Assembly (NCBI GenBank): GCA_030323885.1
Contig: CM059194.1
Location: 23,114,780 to 23,178,779, forward strand
Origin: Branchipolynoe longqiensis
Taxonomy: Eukaryota; Annelida; Polychaeta; Phyllodocida; Polynoidae
Length of the DNA: 64,000 nucleotides
Direction of reading: 5' to 3'
In this document: positions 43,977 through 53,709 of the stretch, one piece after another
How positions within the stretch are numbered: position 1 is the first letter of the stretch
Layout: every line of letters begins with the position of its first letter
Notes under the pieces: generated by a model
Databases searched by the model: none
The model's input: the letters and a program-made list of their open reading frames with translations, nothing else
What the model was told of the DNA's origin: nothing
Made by a program: the position numbers and the translations under genes

Positions 43977-45260
43977 ATGATACCGGTACTAAGTAAGGAA
44001 CCCTTGTTCTTACAGAAACCGATGGCCACCAAGCGAAACAAGGTTCCGCCGGCAGCGGCAGAGGGCCGCGTGCCTTCAGGGTACGATTCCTCACCACCGC
44101 AGACGGCACCGCCGTCTCCACAGCCGGGGGCTGGTCCTTCGGACAAGGATAGTGGGGATGAGGAGCTTGAAGACAAAATCCTACGGATTATGGACAAATA
44201 TAAGACACAAGCCACACGGCCTTCTTCTCCTCCTATCCCAGACGATGACTGGGAGGATTTCTCAGATGACGAAACCGAATCGGCATTTGAGGTTCCGCAA
44301 TCGAAACCCAAGAAGCGCAAAAGACTTGGCAGTAGCTCGGGTGATGAATTCACAAAGGTCAATAAGAAGCGAGTGAAGAAGACAAAGAAAAACAAAAAGA
44401 AAAAGAAGAAGGACTCATCATCGGATAAATCAGATGATTCGTCCACAACTGACTCCGACTCAGACACGGAGAGACCGGGCATTTATGCCAGGATAGGGGC
44501 AAAGATCAAGAAGAAATGCCCGTTAGCGAAAGCAAAGAGGTTGCGGACTACAACCATGATGAGGGAAACGCTTAAAGGACATTTCCACACTTTCAAACCT
44601 GTGGAGGTGATCAACAAGCTGACGGAACAAATCTCGGGAATTAAAGGAGTTCCCCAGTCCATCAGTAAAGAAATGGATGCAGGTATCCATCTCTCAGACG
44701 AAAGACGGCGTTATGAGAACGCGTTGTGCACGATTCATAAAGCGGTGCTCGGAGCGCTAACATCGATAACTCCGGTAGCGAATCGGATGCAAGCCGAGAA
44801 TAAGTTCTCGTCGCTTGCACGAGTGATGGACAAAGGGATTGCGCTGCTTACCGCAGCGTCCAACTTCATGACTTTCCGGCGATTTGAAAACGTCTTCAAG
44901 TCGGTCACAACAGATGCTGGCAAAGAAGTCGCCAGATCTAAGAAAGTAACTGACAATGATGGTAAAGAATACACCCTTTACCTACCGCCAAAGCCAGTGC
45001 TAGGCAAGCCACTGGACAAAACCAAAATGTTTGGCGGTCAGCTAGCGCACCTCTTCAAAGCTGTCGAGGTAGACACTAAAAGCGCTAAAAACACGGATGG
45101 CACCAAAAAGTTTGACAACCCCAACAAATTCCGACGCCCCCGCTCGGATTTTCGCTTCCGCAGAGGAGGAAGGCCGGGACGAGGAGGTCCCTCATTCGGC
45201 TTCAATCCCAGAGGACGAGGCAGAGGAGAACGCCAGAACACGGGGCCAGGAGCCAAGTAG
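43977..45260 (+). CDS. DIRS ORF1, gag-like protein (427 aa)
   Basis: Starts at ATG 43977; the next Met, at residue 16 (MATKRNK), is an alternative start. The N-terminal third is acidic and Ser/Pro-rich. A strongly basic stretch at about residues 111-144 (KKRKR, then KKNKKKKKK) looks like a nuclear-localisation or nucleic-acid-binding region. The central 190-345 region is helical-looking and probably the assembly part. The C-terminus (about 387-427) is rich in RGG/RG (FRRGGRPGRGG, RGRGRGER), typical of RNA binding and replacing the zinc knuckles of other gags. The last 180 nt overlap the pol frame, which is open from 45080 in the -1 frame. Identification rests on position and composition, since DIRS gags are poorly conserved. 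Confidence 0.8.
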   Translation: MIPVLSKEPLFLQKPMATKRNKVPPAAAEGRVPSGYDSSPPQTAPPSPQPGAGPSDKDSGDEELEDKILRIMDKYKTQATRPSSPPIPDDDWEDFSDDETESAFEVPQSKPKKRKRLGSSSGDEFTKVNKKRVKKTKKNKKKKKKDSSSDKSDDSSTTDSDSDTERPGIYARIGAKIKKKCPLAKAKRLRTTTMMRETLKGHFHTFKPVEVINKLTEQISGIKGVPQSISKEMDAGIHLSDERRRYENALCTIHKAVLGALTSITPVANRMQAENKFSSLARVMDKGIALLTAASNFMTFRRFENVFKSVTTDAGKEVARSKKVTDNDGKEYTLYLPPKPVLGKPLDKTKMFGGQLAHLFKAVEVDTKSAKNTDGTKKFDNPNKFRRPRSDFRFRRGGRPGRGGPSFGFNPRGRGRGERQNTGPGAK

Positions 45261-45565
45261 AGACACAGACTCCTACACTCAACACGGTGTCTGAAGAGAC
45301 ACAAACTTATGTAAGCAAATTTCAGGCAGGCAACATCCTTAACTGTTTGCACAAATGGGGTAACATTACATCTGATAGGGAAATTTTGGATATAGTAAAA
45401 GGAGTTCAAATACCTTTTACAGACATACCAAAACAGGAAAGAGTTCCGTTCCCATATAAATTCAACATAGCAGAAAAACGCCAAATAGATTATCAGGTTT
45501 CGCTGTTTGAAACAAAAGGTATTATTGAACGAGTACAAAACACAAAAGGACAGTTTTATTTCTAA
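45080..45565 (+). pseudogene. DIRS pol, N-terminal segment
   Basis: Frame open from 45080 (overlapping ORF1) to TAA 45563-45565. There is no ATG near the ORF1 stop, so expression by -1 frameshift from ORF1 or by re-initiation is possible. It encodes the region just before the RT palm (VPFPYKFNIAEKRQIDYQV, then KGIIERVQNTK). The RT homology then continues in the +1 frame from about 45540, with a run of four A at the switch. Either a one-base insertion or sequencing error in that run, or programmed frameshifting. Confidence 0.75.
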
Positions 45566-48134
45566 TGTCTTTTCTAGGCCCAAACCAAATGGCGAAATTC
45601 GCATGATTTTGGATTTGACAAAGTTAAATAAGTTGGTAACATACAAACATTTTAAAATGTTCTCATTAGAAACGGCGAGAGACTTAATAACGCCGCATGC
45701 CTGGCTTGCCAGCGTAGACTTAAGAGACGCGTATTATACAGTCCCCATTTGCAAAGAACACAGAAAATTTCTGAGATTTATTTGGAACGGTACCCTTTTC
45801 CAATTTACTTGCATGCCTAATGGTTTAGCCTGCGCACCTCGACTGTTTACAAAGTTATTAAAACCTGTTTTTGCTGTTATGGGAAGATTAGGACATACAA
45901 TGTTTCCATACATAGATGATTCCTTTATTATGGCAGAATCCTTTAACAAATGCCATTTGGCAGTGAATGATTTGTGTACTTTATTAACAGAATTAGGTTT
46001 TTACATACACAACAAAAAATCTGTTTTTGTCCCGAATAAGGAATTAAAATGCCTAGGGTTTTTAATCAACACCAAAGCAATGACCGTATCATTAACGGAA
46101 CAGAAACTACAGAAGTTTCATGACACGGCCTCCCAGCTGCTTGACATATCTAGGCCAAAGATTAGACAGGTCGCTGTCCTTATCGGTATAATGGTTTCAT
46201 ATGCGCCGGCTGTTCTTTATGGGGCGGCGCACTTCAAGTCTCTAGAAATAGACAAGAATAGAGCGTTAGCACGTACAAAAGGTAACTTTGAAAGGAAAAT
46301 GTACATTTCCCAGGATGGTTACACAGATATATCTTGGTGGATCGAGAATATTAATAACTCTTCCAATCCCATTAGAATGGATCAACCCAACACGGTAGTT
46401 ACTACCGATGCGTCATTACAAGGTTGGGGAGCTCATCGAAATGATGTAGCAACAGGAGGGAGATGGTTAGAAAACGAAAAGTCAGACCATATTAATGTTC
46501 TTGAATTAAGAGCGATTTACTTAGGCCTCTTGAGTCTAATTAAAATACCGAAAAATACTGTTCAACTGCTTACAGATAACACTACGGCCATGGCATATGT
46601 CAGAAATATGGGAGGTACAAAGTCAAAAGAGTGTAATAACTTGGCACAAAGTATTTGGAACTGGGCGCAAAAACATCAAATATGGTTAACCATATCACAT
46701 ATCCCAGGATCGCAAAACGTCCTGGCTGACAAAAAGAGTAGAGTCTTTCACGACCACTTAGAATGGAATTTAAACATAAAAATTTTCAACAAAATTTGTC
46801 GCCAATGGGGTTCACCTACGGTTGACTTATTTGCATCAAGGAATAACTTTAAAGTTAACAGATATGTTTCATGGCACCCAGAACCATTTGCTTGGCACAT
46901 AGATGCTTTCTCACTGATTTGGGAAAATGAATTTTATTATATTTTTCCCCCCTTTCAACATCATTACCAGAGTGGCACGAAAGATAAAGATGGACCGGTC
47001 TCACGCCATCCTGATCGTCCCCGAATGGGACACACAGCCGTGGCTAGCAGGACTAGCCTCGACAGCCCGAGATTGCCTCAGATTCCCCAAATCCCGAGGA
47101 AATCTAACTCACCAAGGCCCTCTGGAACATCACGGCAACGTAGCAACAACACCGTTGCTTGCATTCCTTTTCTAAATAAATACCTAGAACAATTTGGTTT
47201 AGACAAAATTACACAAGAACGGCTAGTGTCACATGCGTGGAGAAAAGGAACAGTGAAAATGTATACCACATATTTGAAAAAATGGGGCGTTTATTGTCTT
47301 ATTCACAAAGTTAAACCCATGAACCCGAGTATTGCCCAAGTGTGCAGATTTTTTAGAATGTTAGAACAAGAAGGGCTAGGTTACGGCGCAATTAATGCTG
47401 CCAGGTGCGCTCTCTCGATTATCCTTCCCAGAACAAGGGGAGATACAATGGGTAAACATCATGTTATATCATGGGTACTAAAGGGAATTTATGAACGAAA
47501 CCCACCTAAACCAAAATATGACCGATTTTGGGATGTGTCACTGGTATTCAAAATGTTTAACGATTGGCCACATAATAGGTTTCTAGATATAAAACAATTA
47601 GGGTTTAAGTTAGCACTGTTATTACTGTTAGTCACAGGTCATCGAGGCCAAACTATAGTGGCACTTTCACTCGATGGACTGGAAATAGACAGAAGGCAAG
47701 CGACCTTCGATTTGACAACATTGTTAAAATCTAATCGTTTAGGTGATCCCTTGTCGTCAATTGATGTAACACAATTCAAAGACAATCCGAAACTGTGTGT
47801 AGTTTCCGCGATCAGAACATATATATCCAAGACACAAGGAGTTAGAAACTCAAGACAATTGTTGATAAGCTTTATTAAGCCACACAAGGGCATATCAAGA
47901 GATACGCTTGCCAGATGGACAATTAATGTCCTGAAGATGGCAGGAGTGGATACGGACAGATATGCGTCACACTCAACAAGAGGAGCCATGGTGTCAAAGG
48001 CACGCCTCTTAGGCATTTCGGTCAAGCGCATACTAGCGCATGCAGGATGGAAGACCGAACGATCGTTTGCTAGACATTATAACAAGCGATTGGAAAAGCC
48101 AAGTGGCGTCGCACGGCGACTGCTACAACATTAA
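45540..48134 (+). CDS. DIRS pol: RT, RNase H, MTase-like, tyrosine recombinase
   Basis: Open from 45507 (TTG, not a likely start). RT: FSRPKPNGEIRMILDL, VDLRDAYYTVPI, and the catalytic YIDD at 45909-45920. RNase H: TDASLQGWGAH (Asp at 46407), ELRAIYLGL, LLTDNTTAM. Then a segment like the DIRS adenine-methyltransferase domain (VDLFASRNNFK..RYVSW). From about 46950 to 47150 the expected continuation (FNIITRVARKIK...ILIVPEWDTQPW) is in another frame (46927-47175), so two compensating shifts occur, the first near a C6 run. Tyrosine recombinase: catalytic Arg in GHRGQ (47643), HSTRG (His 47970, Arg 47979), HAGW, and nucleophile Tyr in ARHYNK 18 codons from the end. All catalytic residues I expect are present. 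Confidence 0.9.
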   Translation, partial: TQKDSFISNVFSRPKPNGEIRMILDLTKLNKLVTYKHFKMFSLETARDLITPHAWLASVDLRDAYYTVPICKEHRKFLRFIWNGTLFQFTCMPNGLACAPRLFTKLLKPVFAVMGRLGHTMFPYIDDSFIMAESFNKCHLAVNDLCTLLTELGFYIHNKKSVFVPNKELKCLGFLINTKAMTVSLTEQKLQKFHDTASQLLDISRPKIRQVAVLIGIMVSYAPAVLYGAAHFKSLEIDKNRALARTKGNFERKMYISQDGYTDISWWIENINNSSNPIRMDQPNTVVTTDASLQGWGAHRNDVATGGRWLENEKSDHINVLELRAIYLGLLSLIKIPKNTVQLLTDNTTAMAYVRNMGGTKSKECNNLAQSIWNWAQKHQIWLTISHIPGSQNVLADKKSRVFHDHLEWNLNIKIFNKICRQWGSPTVDLFASRNNFKVNRYVSWHPEPFAWHIDAFSLIWENEFYYIFPPFQHHYQSGTKDKDGPVSRHPDRPRMGHTAVASRTSLDSPRLPQIPQIPRKSNSPRPSGTSRQRSNNTVACIPFLNKYLEQFGLDKITQERLVSHAWRKGTVKMYTTYLKKWGVYCLIHKVKPMNPSIAQVCRFFRMLEQEGLGYGAINAARCALSIILPRTRGDTMGKHHVISWVLKGIYERNPPKPKYDRFWDVSLVFKMFNDWPHNRFLDIKQLGFKLALLLLLVTGHRGQTIVALSLDGLEIDRRQATFDLTTLLKSNRLGDPLSSIDVTQFKDNPKLCVVSAIRTYISKTQGVRNSRQLLISFIKPHKGISRDTLARWTINVLKMAGVDTDRYASHSTRGAMVSKARLLGISVKRILAHAGWKTERSFARHYNKRLEKPSGVARRLLQH

Positions 48135-48245
48135 AGTCAAAAAAGGTGAGAACATACCATGGTCACAAACATATAAGGTTAACGAACGTTCCATAACATA
48201 AACAAACAAAATGAAATATCAGGATAAAATGATATTACGTAAAGT

Positions 48246-48379
48246 CTCCCTAGCCTGCGGCTAGCCTGAGGCTATATACCGAGGTAAAATAGATTAGTTA
48301 GACGAATCTTACCTTGGTATAGATGATGGATAACTGTTGTTTTCCCGAGGTATAAGCCTCGGCTAGACGTGGGTGAGGG
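48246..48379 (+). repeat. DIRS internal complementary region (ICR)
   Basis: 48246-48289 is the exact complement of the left outer end (43289-43332). 48289-48379 is the exact complement of the right outer end (48510-48600). The two halves abut, so the ICR spells the junction made when the element ends are joined in a circle, as in Dictyostelium DIRS-1. Confidence 0.95.
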
Positions 48380-48480
48380 CCCACCCTCCACACCCTGCCA
48401 CGTCTAGTCCCTTGCTTGTACCAAGGAAACATTAGTATTTAGATTTTTAGAGATCATTTTATCCTGAATTAGTAGGTAAA

Positions 48481-48600
48481 GATTGCTGTACCCGGATGTG
48501 CTTACCTCTCCCTCACCCACGTCTAGCCGAGGCTTATACCTCGGGAAAACAACAGTTATCCATCATCTATACCAAGGTAAGATTCGTCTAACTAATCTAT
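48481..48600 (+). repeat. DIRS right inverted terminal repeat
   Basis: B' (48481-48512, GATTGCTGTACCCGGATGTG...) mirrors left ITR segment B. C' (48510-48600) is related to but clearly diverged from segment A and extends about 50 bp further out, so the two ITRs are non-identical at their outer ends. Confidence 0.9.
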
Positions 48601-48925
48601 ATATGATAAGTATACATATGCCTACATACATACTGTATACATATACATATAGTATATGTGTATGTGCATATATGATATGTATACATATGCCTACATACAT
48701 ACTGTATACATGCACATATAATATATGTGCATATATGATGCACATACATACACATAATGTATGTGTATATATGATACATATACATAGGCCTACATACATA
48801 CTGTACACATGCACATATAATATATACATGTGTATGTGCATAACTGATACATATACATATATACATACATACATACATACATACATACATACATACATAC
48901 ATACATACATACATACATACATACA
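48601..48925. repeat. TATG/CATA minisatellite, right of the DIRS insertion
   Basis: Continuation of 43020-43288, becoming a pure (CATA)n at 48858-48925. Confidence 0.9.
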
Positions 48926-49035
48926 CCCATTCACAATTGTAATTTTGAAGAAAAAAAGTCCCCTTTTAAGTGGTAGCCTTTTAACAAAGCTAAGACCACT
49001 ACAATAGTAAGTTGCTCTGAAGTACAGTAATTTAC

Positions 49036-49360
49036 TATGACTGATTAGCTCAGTGTCAGGATAATGTGACTGAGTGGGATATCGGGTCATGGTGCCAGCG
49101 GCCTGATTTCCCAGTGGGGCAGCACTATAAAGTCGCCACGAGTGCACTGTCACAAGTTGGTACCTGTCCTGATATGACATTAGACGTAAAACTGATATGA
49201 CCTTGCAAGGACTGGGATTTCCCCTGCTTGGGACAACTAATGTACAAAAAAAGAAAGAAAAAAAAGAGAGACAAATAAGTGTTCACACTTCCTGTCTACC
49301 ATTCGCTATATATCGCTATAAGGACGTAAAACTCCGGCAACCAGCCAACCAACCAACCAA
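49036..49360 (+). mobile_element. SINE-A 3' half split by an insertion
   Basis: 49036-49193 is SINE-A body to GACATTAGACGTAAAACTG. A separate 3' tip, AGGACGTAAAACTCCGGCAA with CCAACC repeats, lies at 49320-49360. Confidence 0.75.
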
Positions 49361-49538
49361 TTAACCAACAGTAGTTTAGAAGTTACCTGGAATATTGAAT
49401 ATTGTTGCCAACATAGTGTAGTGTTCTCAATGTGAATGCAAACTTTATATGGGGGATCACAATATGACATTGGAGTGAGTAATGAGTGAGTTATGTGATT
49501 TATGTACAGTGCGCGCTCGTTTAAACGCTGCAGCTGTT

Positions 49539-49779
49539 TTATACCCCCATCACACAAAACTAGTTCTCACTACGTTCTTGAAAATGTTGCTGAACGGGCT
49601 CAAACTTTGCGAACGGAATGGACATAGTAGCAACTTTTTGCAGTCTGTTTACGAACGGAATGGACGGGCTAGAACGGAATGCCCAAAATTGTCTTGCAGC
49701 CACGTTCTACCCCGACCACAGCCCGTTTTAGAACGGGGTCGGATGTTTTGAGAACTAGTTTGGTGTGATGGGGGTGTAA
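49539..49779. mobile_element. Word-saturated MITE (GAACGG type)
   Basis: Inverted termini of about 30 bp (TTATACCCCCATCACACAAA / complement, continuing to CTAGTTCTCA). The interior repeats GAACGG(A/G) in both orientations. Non-coding. Confidence 0.8.
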
Positions 49780-49792
49780 GATGGCTGTGAAA

Positions 49793-50232
49793 GCTGCGTA
49801 GTCTTATGATCGCGTAACACACAGCACTTACCCAGATTTGATCCTGCATATTTAACTCAGATACTGGTGCACTGATTAAATAAACGTGTTTTTTTGTAAT
49901 TTTGTGCTCCTGTGATATTCTGCTATACTTGAAAAGGAGTATGCAAAGCAGATGTCCAGCATGTCGGTGTTCTTACCTCAAATAAATCTTTTAAAAAGAT
50001 TAACATTTTAAAAATAAAACTTTAAAATTAAATTTTTAAATTTAAATTTTAAAACTTTAAATTTTTTAATTTAAACTATAAAATTAAAATATTAAAATTA
50101 AAACTTTTAAATTAAAACTTTTAAATTAAAATGTTAAAATACAAGTGACCTCAAACTGAAGTAAATAACATAATGATCAACCTAATATATTTATCTATTA
50201 AAGAAAAGTGGTAGAAACTCAAAACCACAACT
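49793..50232 (-). mobile_element. MITE-T with AT-rich internal expansion
   Basis: AGCTGCGTAGTCTTATGATC at one end; AGAAACTCAAAACCACAACT at the other. Enlarged by the array at 49993-50143. Confidence 0.75.
49993..50143. repeat. TTAAAATT-type expansion
   Basis: Irregular tandem TTAAAATTAAAACTTTT words at the position of the MITE-T interior CATTTAAAATAAAAGTAAC. Confidence 0.8.
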
Positions 50233-50251
50233 TGTATTGTGAGGCGACCCC

Positions 50252-50306
50252 CCAATAGCCGATGTGTACTTTTGTGTCGGGGGTCGTTAAACAAACAAAC
50301 AAACAA
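50252..50306 (+). mobile_element. SINE-B-like 3' tail
   Basis: CCCCCAATAGCCGATGTG ... GGGTCGTTAAACAAACAAAC. Confidence 0.65.
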
Positions 50307-50442
50307 AAACAAAAATTATTGTGAGCCTTTTTTTCTAGGGTAACAAAACGAATGCCATTATTCAAATGCAACAGCCTGGCATGGACTGAGCACGATGTGT
50401 GTGCATGCTTTAACTAACTGCTACTTTTGTTTGTGTTCTTAG

Positions 50443-50494
50443 GGTTGGGATCATCGCCATTCAGGAGATCACCGAACCAGAGGCGCTGCACAAG
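50443..50494 (+). CDS. EEPD1: EEPD1-like protein, exon 2
   Basis: 52 bp between TTGTGTTCTTAG and GTAGGA. The first base completes the Gly codon started in exon 1 (phase 2 to phase 0). It encodes VGIIAIQEITEPEALHK, matching the vertebrate stretch around AVQELLDREAL. The QE pair carries the family's catalytic metal-binding Glu. A small exon in an 8.9-kb plus 12.7-kb intron pair. Confidence 0.93.
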
Positions 50495-50609
50495 GTAGGA
50501 CCTCAAATTGGACAGTGTCAGATGTGGTGTGTTTGCATAATGTCAATGCCTCAAATGTCAATCACTACCTGCAGTTAACATTTGGTTCATTGGGATTTTA
50601 TGTCCTAGT

Positions 50610-50912
50610 AAGGCCTTAGTCACACTATGGCTTGTGACCACTTGGTGAGCCCTTTGCGACCATAAGCCGGCAGCCTTTTTTGCGACCAAAGCAAAAAAAA
50701 AGGGTGGGGGTGGGGGTGGGACAATAGTCGGCGATCAGTCAGTGATCTCCGTGCGACCATTTTGGTCACAGGGAGGTTGCAGATGTTGTACCAAAAACCT
50801 TGTTGGAACCAAAATGGTCGCAAGGAGTTCGCAGTTGGCGACCAATCAGTGACTGGTCGGGTTTGTCGCAAATGGTCGTCAGTAGCCACAAGTCGTAGTG
50901 TGACTGGGGCTT
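50610..50912. mobile_element. Word-saturated MITE (GGTCGC type), short copy
   Basis: Termini AAGGCCTTAGTCACACTATG / CGTAGTGTGACTGGGGCTT. Interior TTGCGACCA words in both orientations. Related to 13220-13959. It starts about 115 bp after the exon 2 donor. Confidence 0.8.
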
Positions 50913-50917
50913 AACAT

Positions 50918-51082
50918 TATAGTTTATTTGGGTTTACATTCTAGCAATATCTAACGTCATATCAGGATCGGTACCGATTTGTGACAGTGTGCGCCTTGCC
51001 TTATCCTACTAATGCCGAGCACCAGACTAGGTAGCGACAAATACAAATTTTGTAAGTCATGGCTTTGACTCGGCATGGGATT
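50918..51082 (-). mobile_element. SINE-A with internal deletion
   Basis: 3' end (GGTTTACATTCTAGCAATAT to GACAGTGTGCGCC) fused directly to proximal body and part of the head (TTATCCTACTAATGCCGAGC to CATGGGATTGAC). Confidence 0.8.
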
Positions 51083-51085
51083 GAC

Positions 51086-51175
51086 TGAGACACACAAACA
51101 GACAGACACACGTACACACACATACGCACATACATACACACACACATACACACACACACACACACATACACGCGG
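51086..51175. repeat. CA microsatellite
   Basis: (CA)n with CATACG variants. 51176-51330 downstream holds nothing recognisable. Confidence 0.9.
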
Positions 51176-51330
51176 GTAGTTACAGATAACTTTAGTGACA
51201 ATTACAACAAAGCTTGCTTATATGCACAACAAAGCGTACTTATAATTGTGTTTGTGACAACAACAGTTGTTGTTAGGGGTACGTGTTCAGTCGTCACGTG
51301 GCTTCACGAGAACCACGTGTTGCCCCAAAT

Positions 51331-52293
51331 CAAAGACCCTATAATACTAAGATGGCTCACTCCCTATCTCTCCCATGGTAATGTAAATTTCGCAGTGCCA
51401 CCTTGTGGTGGGTTTGATCAGCCCGGCTGCTGGTTGGTGTTTCACATGTAAACATATACAATAAACTAGATCACGGTTCCGACTGCGCATGCGCTGAAAA
51501 CGGCGTTGGGAGCAAAGCAACAGCGTATGGCCATTGAGTTTGCCTATGCACGCAGTGAAAAGCATCAGCTTTATTCAAAATTAATAGAAATCCAAAACCC
51601 TAACCTTATAAATTAATATAATCTTTTTGATAAACATGTTTTCTGTATGTGTTCCAAGTGGTTTGTCTCTAGGTCATGTGGTTTTATCAATATTCTACTT
51701 TTTCTGTATGGAGATTGCTCACTGCCATTGACAATGCATTGAGTACTCTGGCTATGGCTCTAACACTAGTCTGAATGCCTAGATCTTTCTAAATCTATAT
51801 GCACATGGCATAAGATGTGCTGATTATATTGATGTAAATGCAATGCTGGATAAAAGATTAATATCTTAATTTATTATATATATTTTTTTAGTTAGTATTC
51901 TATGTTTCAAACAAGAGCTGAGATGAGCTGAAACTAGCACATTTCATAGCTGCACCCAGTGTATTAGCATGTGCCATGTGCTTTTGGGGGGGTTGTTTTG
52001 CTCTGACCCATTCCACAATGCACCGCGCCGCTGGAACCGTGATGTAGTCTATTATATTATACATGAGATAGGTAAGTATGAATACACATCAATATGAAAT
52101 TGCTATGAACAAATACACATCATCATCAGCATCATCATCATCATCACCATCATCACATATCTTTCACATTCATATATACATTTATACATATAATATAGCA
52201 ACTGTTTAACCAAGAGAACAGCCAGCGCACCAAGTGGTGGGTTTGATCATTTTGATTACACAGTACAGGCCTCTTAGTATTATAGGGTCTTTG
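51331..52293. mobile_element. CAAAGACCCTATAA MITE, copy 2, split
   Basis: Same termini and body as 27676-28058, flanked by CCCAAAT and CTCAAAT. Enlarged by a second MITE at 51465-52050. Confidence 0.85.
51465..52050. mobile_element. MITE with ATCACGGTTCC termini, nested
   Basis: Inverted termini A(G)ACTA(G/C)ATCACGGTTCC of about 18 bp, inserted in the A/T-rich middle of the previous element. Interior AT-rich with no ORF of note. Confidence 0.7.
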
Positions 52294-52435
52294 CTCAAAT
52301 GCAGGCTTAGTGATAAGACGGTGTGTGCCGAGATTAGTCCCTCCCCCCCACACACACCTTTCCTAAATAATTGAATGCACCTTTCTCCCCCACCCCCACC
52401 CCACACACCTACACATATATTAACTGACCAAAGTA

Positions 52436-52655
52436 ATATTGTCGCTACATAGCCCGACATCGGAATTAATAGTATAGGGCAAATACTGATTAGCTCAGTG
52501 TCCGGATAATGTGACTGTGTGGGATATTGGATTATGGTGCCGGCGGCCTGGTTTTCCAGTGGGTCAGCACTATAAAGTCACCATGAGTGCGTACTGTCAC
52601 AAGTGAGTTCCCATCCTGATATGACCTTAGATGTTGTTAGGATATACAATAACAA
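52436..52655 (+). mobile_element. SINE-A, 5' truncated
   Basis: From ATTGTCGCTACATAGCCCGA to GATGTTGTTAGGATATACAA. Confidence 0.85.
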
Positions 52656-52743
52656 CACAAACAATCCTACGCATATACATGCACACCCACATGCATTCAC
52701 CCACACATGTATGCACTTAACCTACAGACGCGCATACACATAC

Positions 52744-53708
52744 GGGTCGTTCTCAGAAGTTGTGTACCAATACTGTGACATCAGTACCACAAAATTAAAA
52801 TGATGTCAAAGTCCTATATACAAGCTTCCTCAATGTGTATGTCCTTTTGCATCTGAATAATTGAAAATAAACATATTCTGACATTTTTAAGTAGGTCAAA
52901 CGATGCTCACACCAAGTAAATAGCAGTATAGCATGAAGACCAATCTGACTCCAAAATCAAATATTTTCCACACAAAGCTTGACATTTTTAGGACATTTCA
53001 CATGCCTCTTGCTATATAAACAGTAGTAATAATAATTTGAAACCTCATTGATATGGTTTTGTCTTATTTGTGATGATTAAATAGAAAAGCAGAAAAATAT
53101 TAGCAAGGTAACAGTCCAAGTGGAATCAACAATTTTACACAAATGTTCGGCTCAAATTTCAATGTTTAGGGGCAATTTCAAGATTGATCTTTTATTATAC
53201 CATAACTGGATCCATGCGTAGAGTGTCAAATGGTGAAAATAGTTCCTGTACTGTATCTGTACTCAGTGTTTGATACAGAGTTTCATAGTACTTGCAACTG
53301 GAAACGAAATGTTACAATGTTAATGACTCCAGAAAAGGTTAACTATTTCATAATTTTTATATATTTTTTTAGAAATAAATGTCTTCAACTTAATGAAGCC
53401 ATTGTATATGACTATTTGAAGTGAAATGTGCTGTTGTTCAGAGGTTTTCATTAAGTTTGTGACACTTTATTTTCAATGCTGTTGACAATGTCCCAAATTA
53501 GTGATGTCATTTTCTATTTATTTAGCTACATCCATCCCAATAAGATACATAATACAGAATATTTACATTTACTTTTGATCTAAAATATGACCCACATTAT
53601 TGGGCTAAATGATGACATCTAAATATTGACACTCCAATAGTGGGTTTCTTTGAAATGTGCATTTCAGGTAGACTACCTCAAGTGGTACAACGTTTCTGAG
53701 AACAACCC
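52744..53708. mobile_element. 965-bp element with inverted termini
   Basis: GGGTCGTTCTCAGAAGTTGT...ACCA at the left and its near complement TGGTACAACGTTTCTGAGAA...CCC at 53683-53708. The interior is AT-rich, with no open frame above 64 codons and no recognisable transposase. A solo terminus occurs at 61608-61630. Superfamily unknown. Confidence 0.65.
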
Positions 53709-53709
53709 A

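Larger units (their letters stand above)
43289..48600 (+). mobile_element. DIRS1-type tyrosine-recombinase retrotransposon
   Basis: A 5.3-kb element in the transcription direction of its host intron. Order: left ITR (43289-43357), leader, gag-like ORF (43977-45260), RT/RNase H/methyltransferase-like/tyrosine-recombinase region (to 48134), internal complementary region (48246-48379), right ITR (48481-48600). No target-site duplication is seen, as expected for a group that integrates by recombinase through a circular DNA rather than by an integrase (family knowledge). The flanks are two halves of one minisatellite. Frame disruptions in the pol region suggest this copy is inactive, unless they are sequencing errors. 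Confidence 0.95.
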
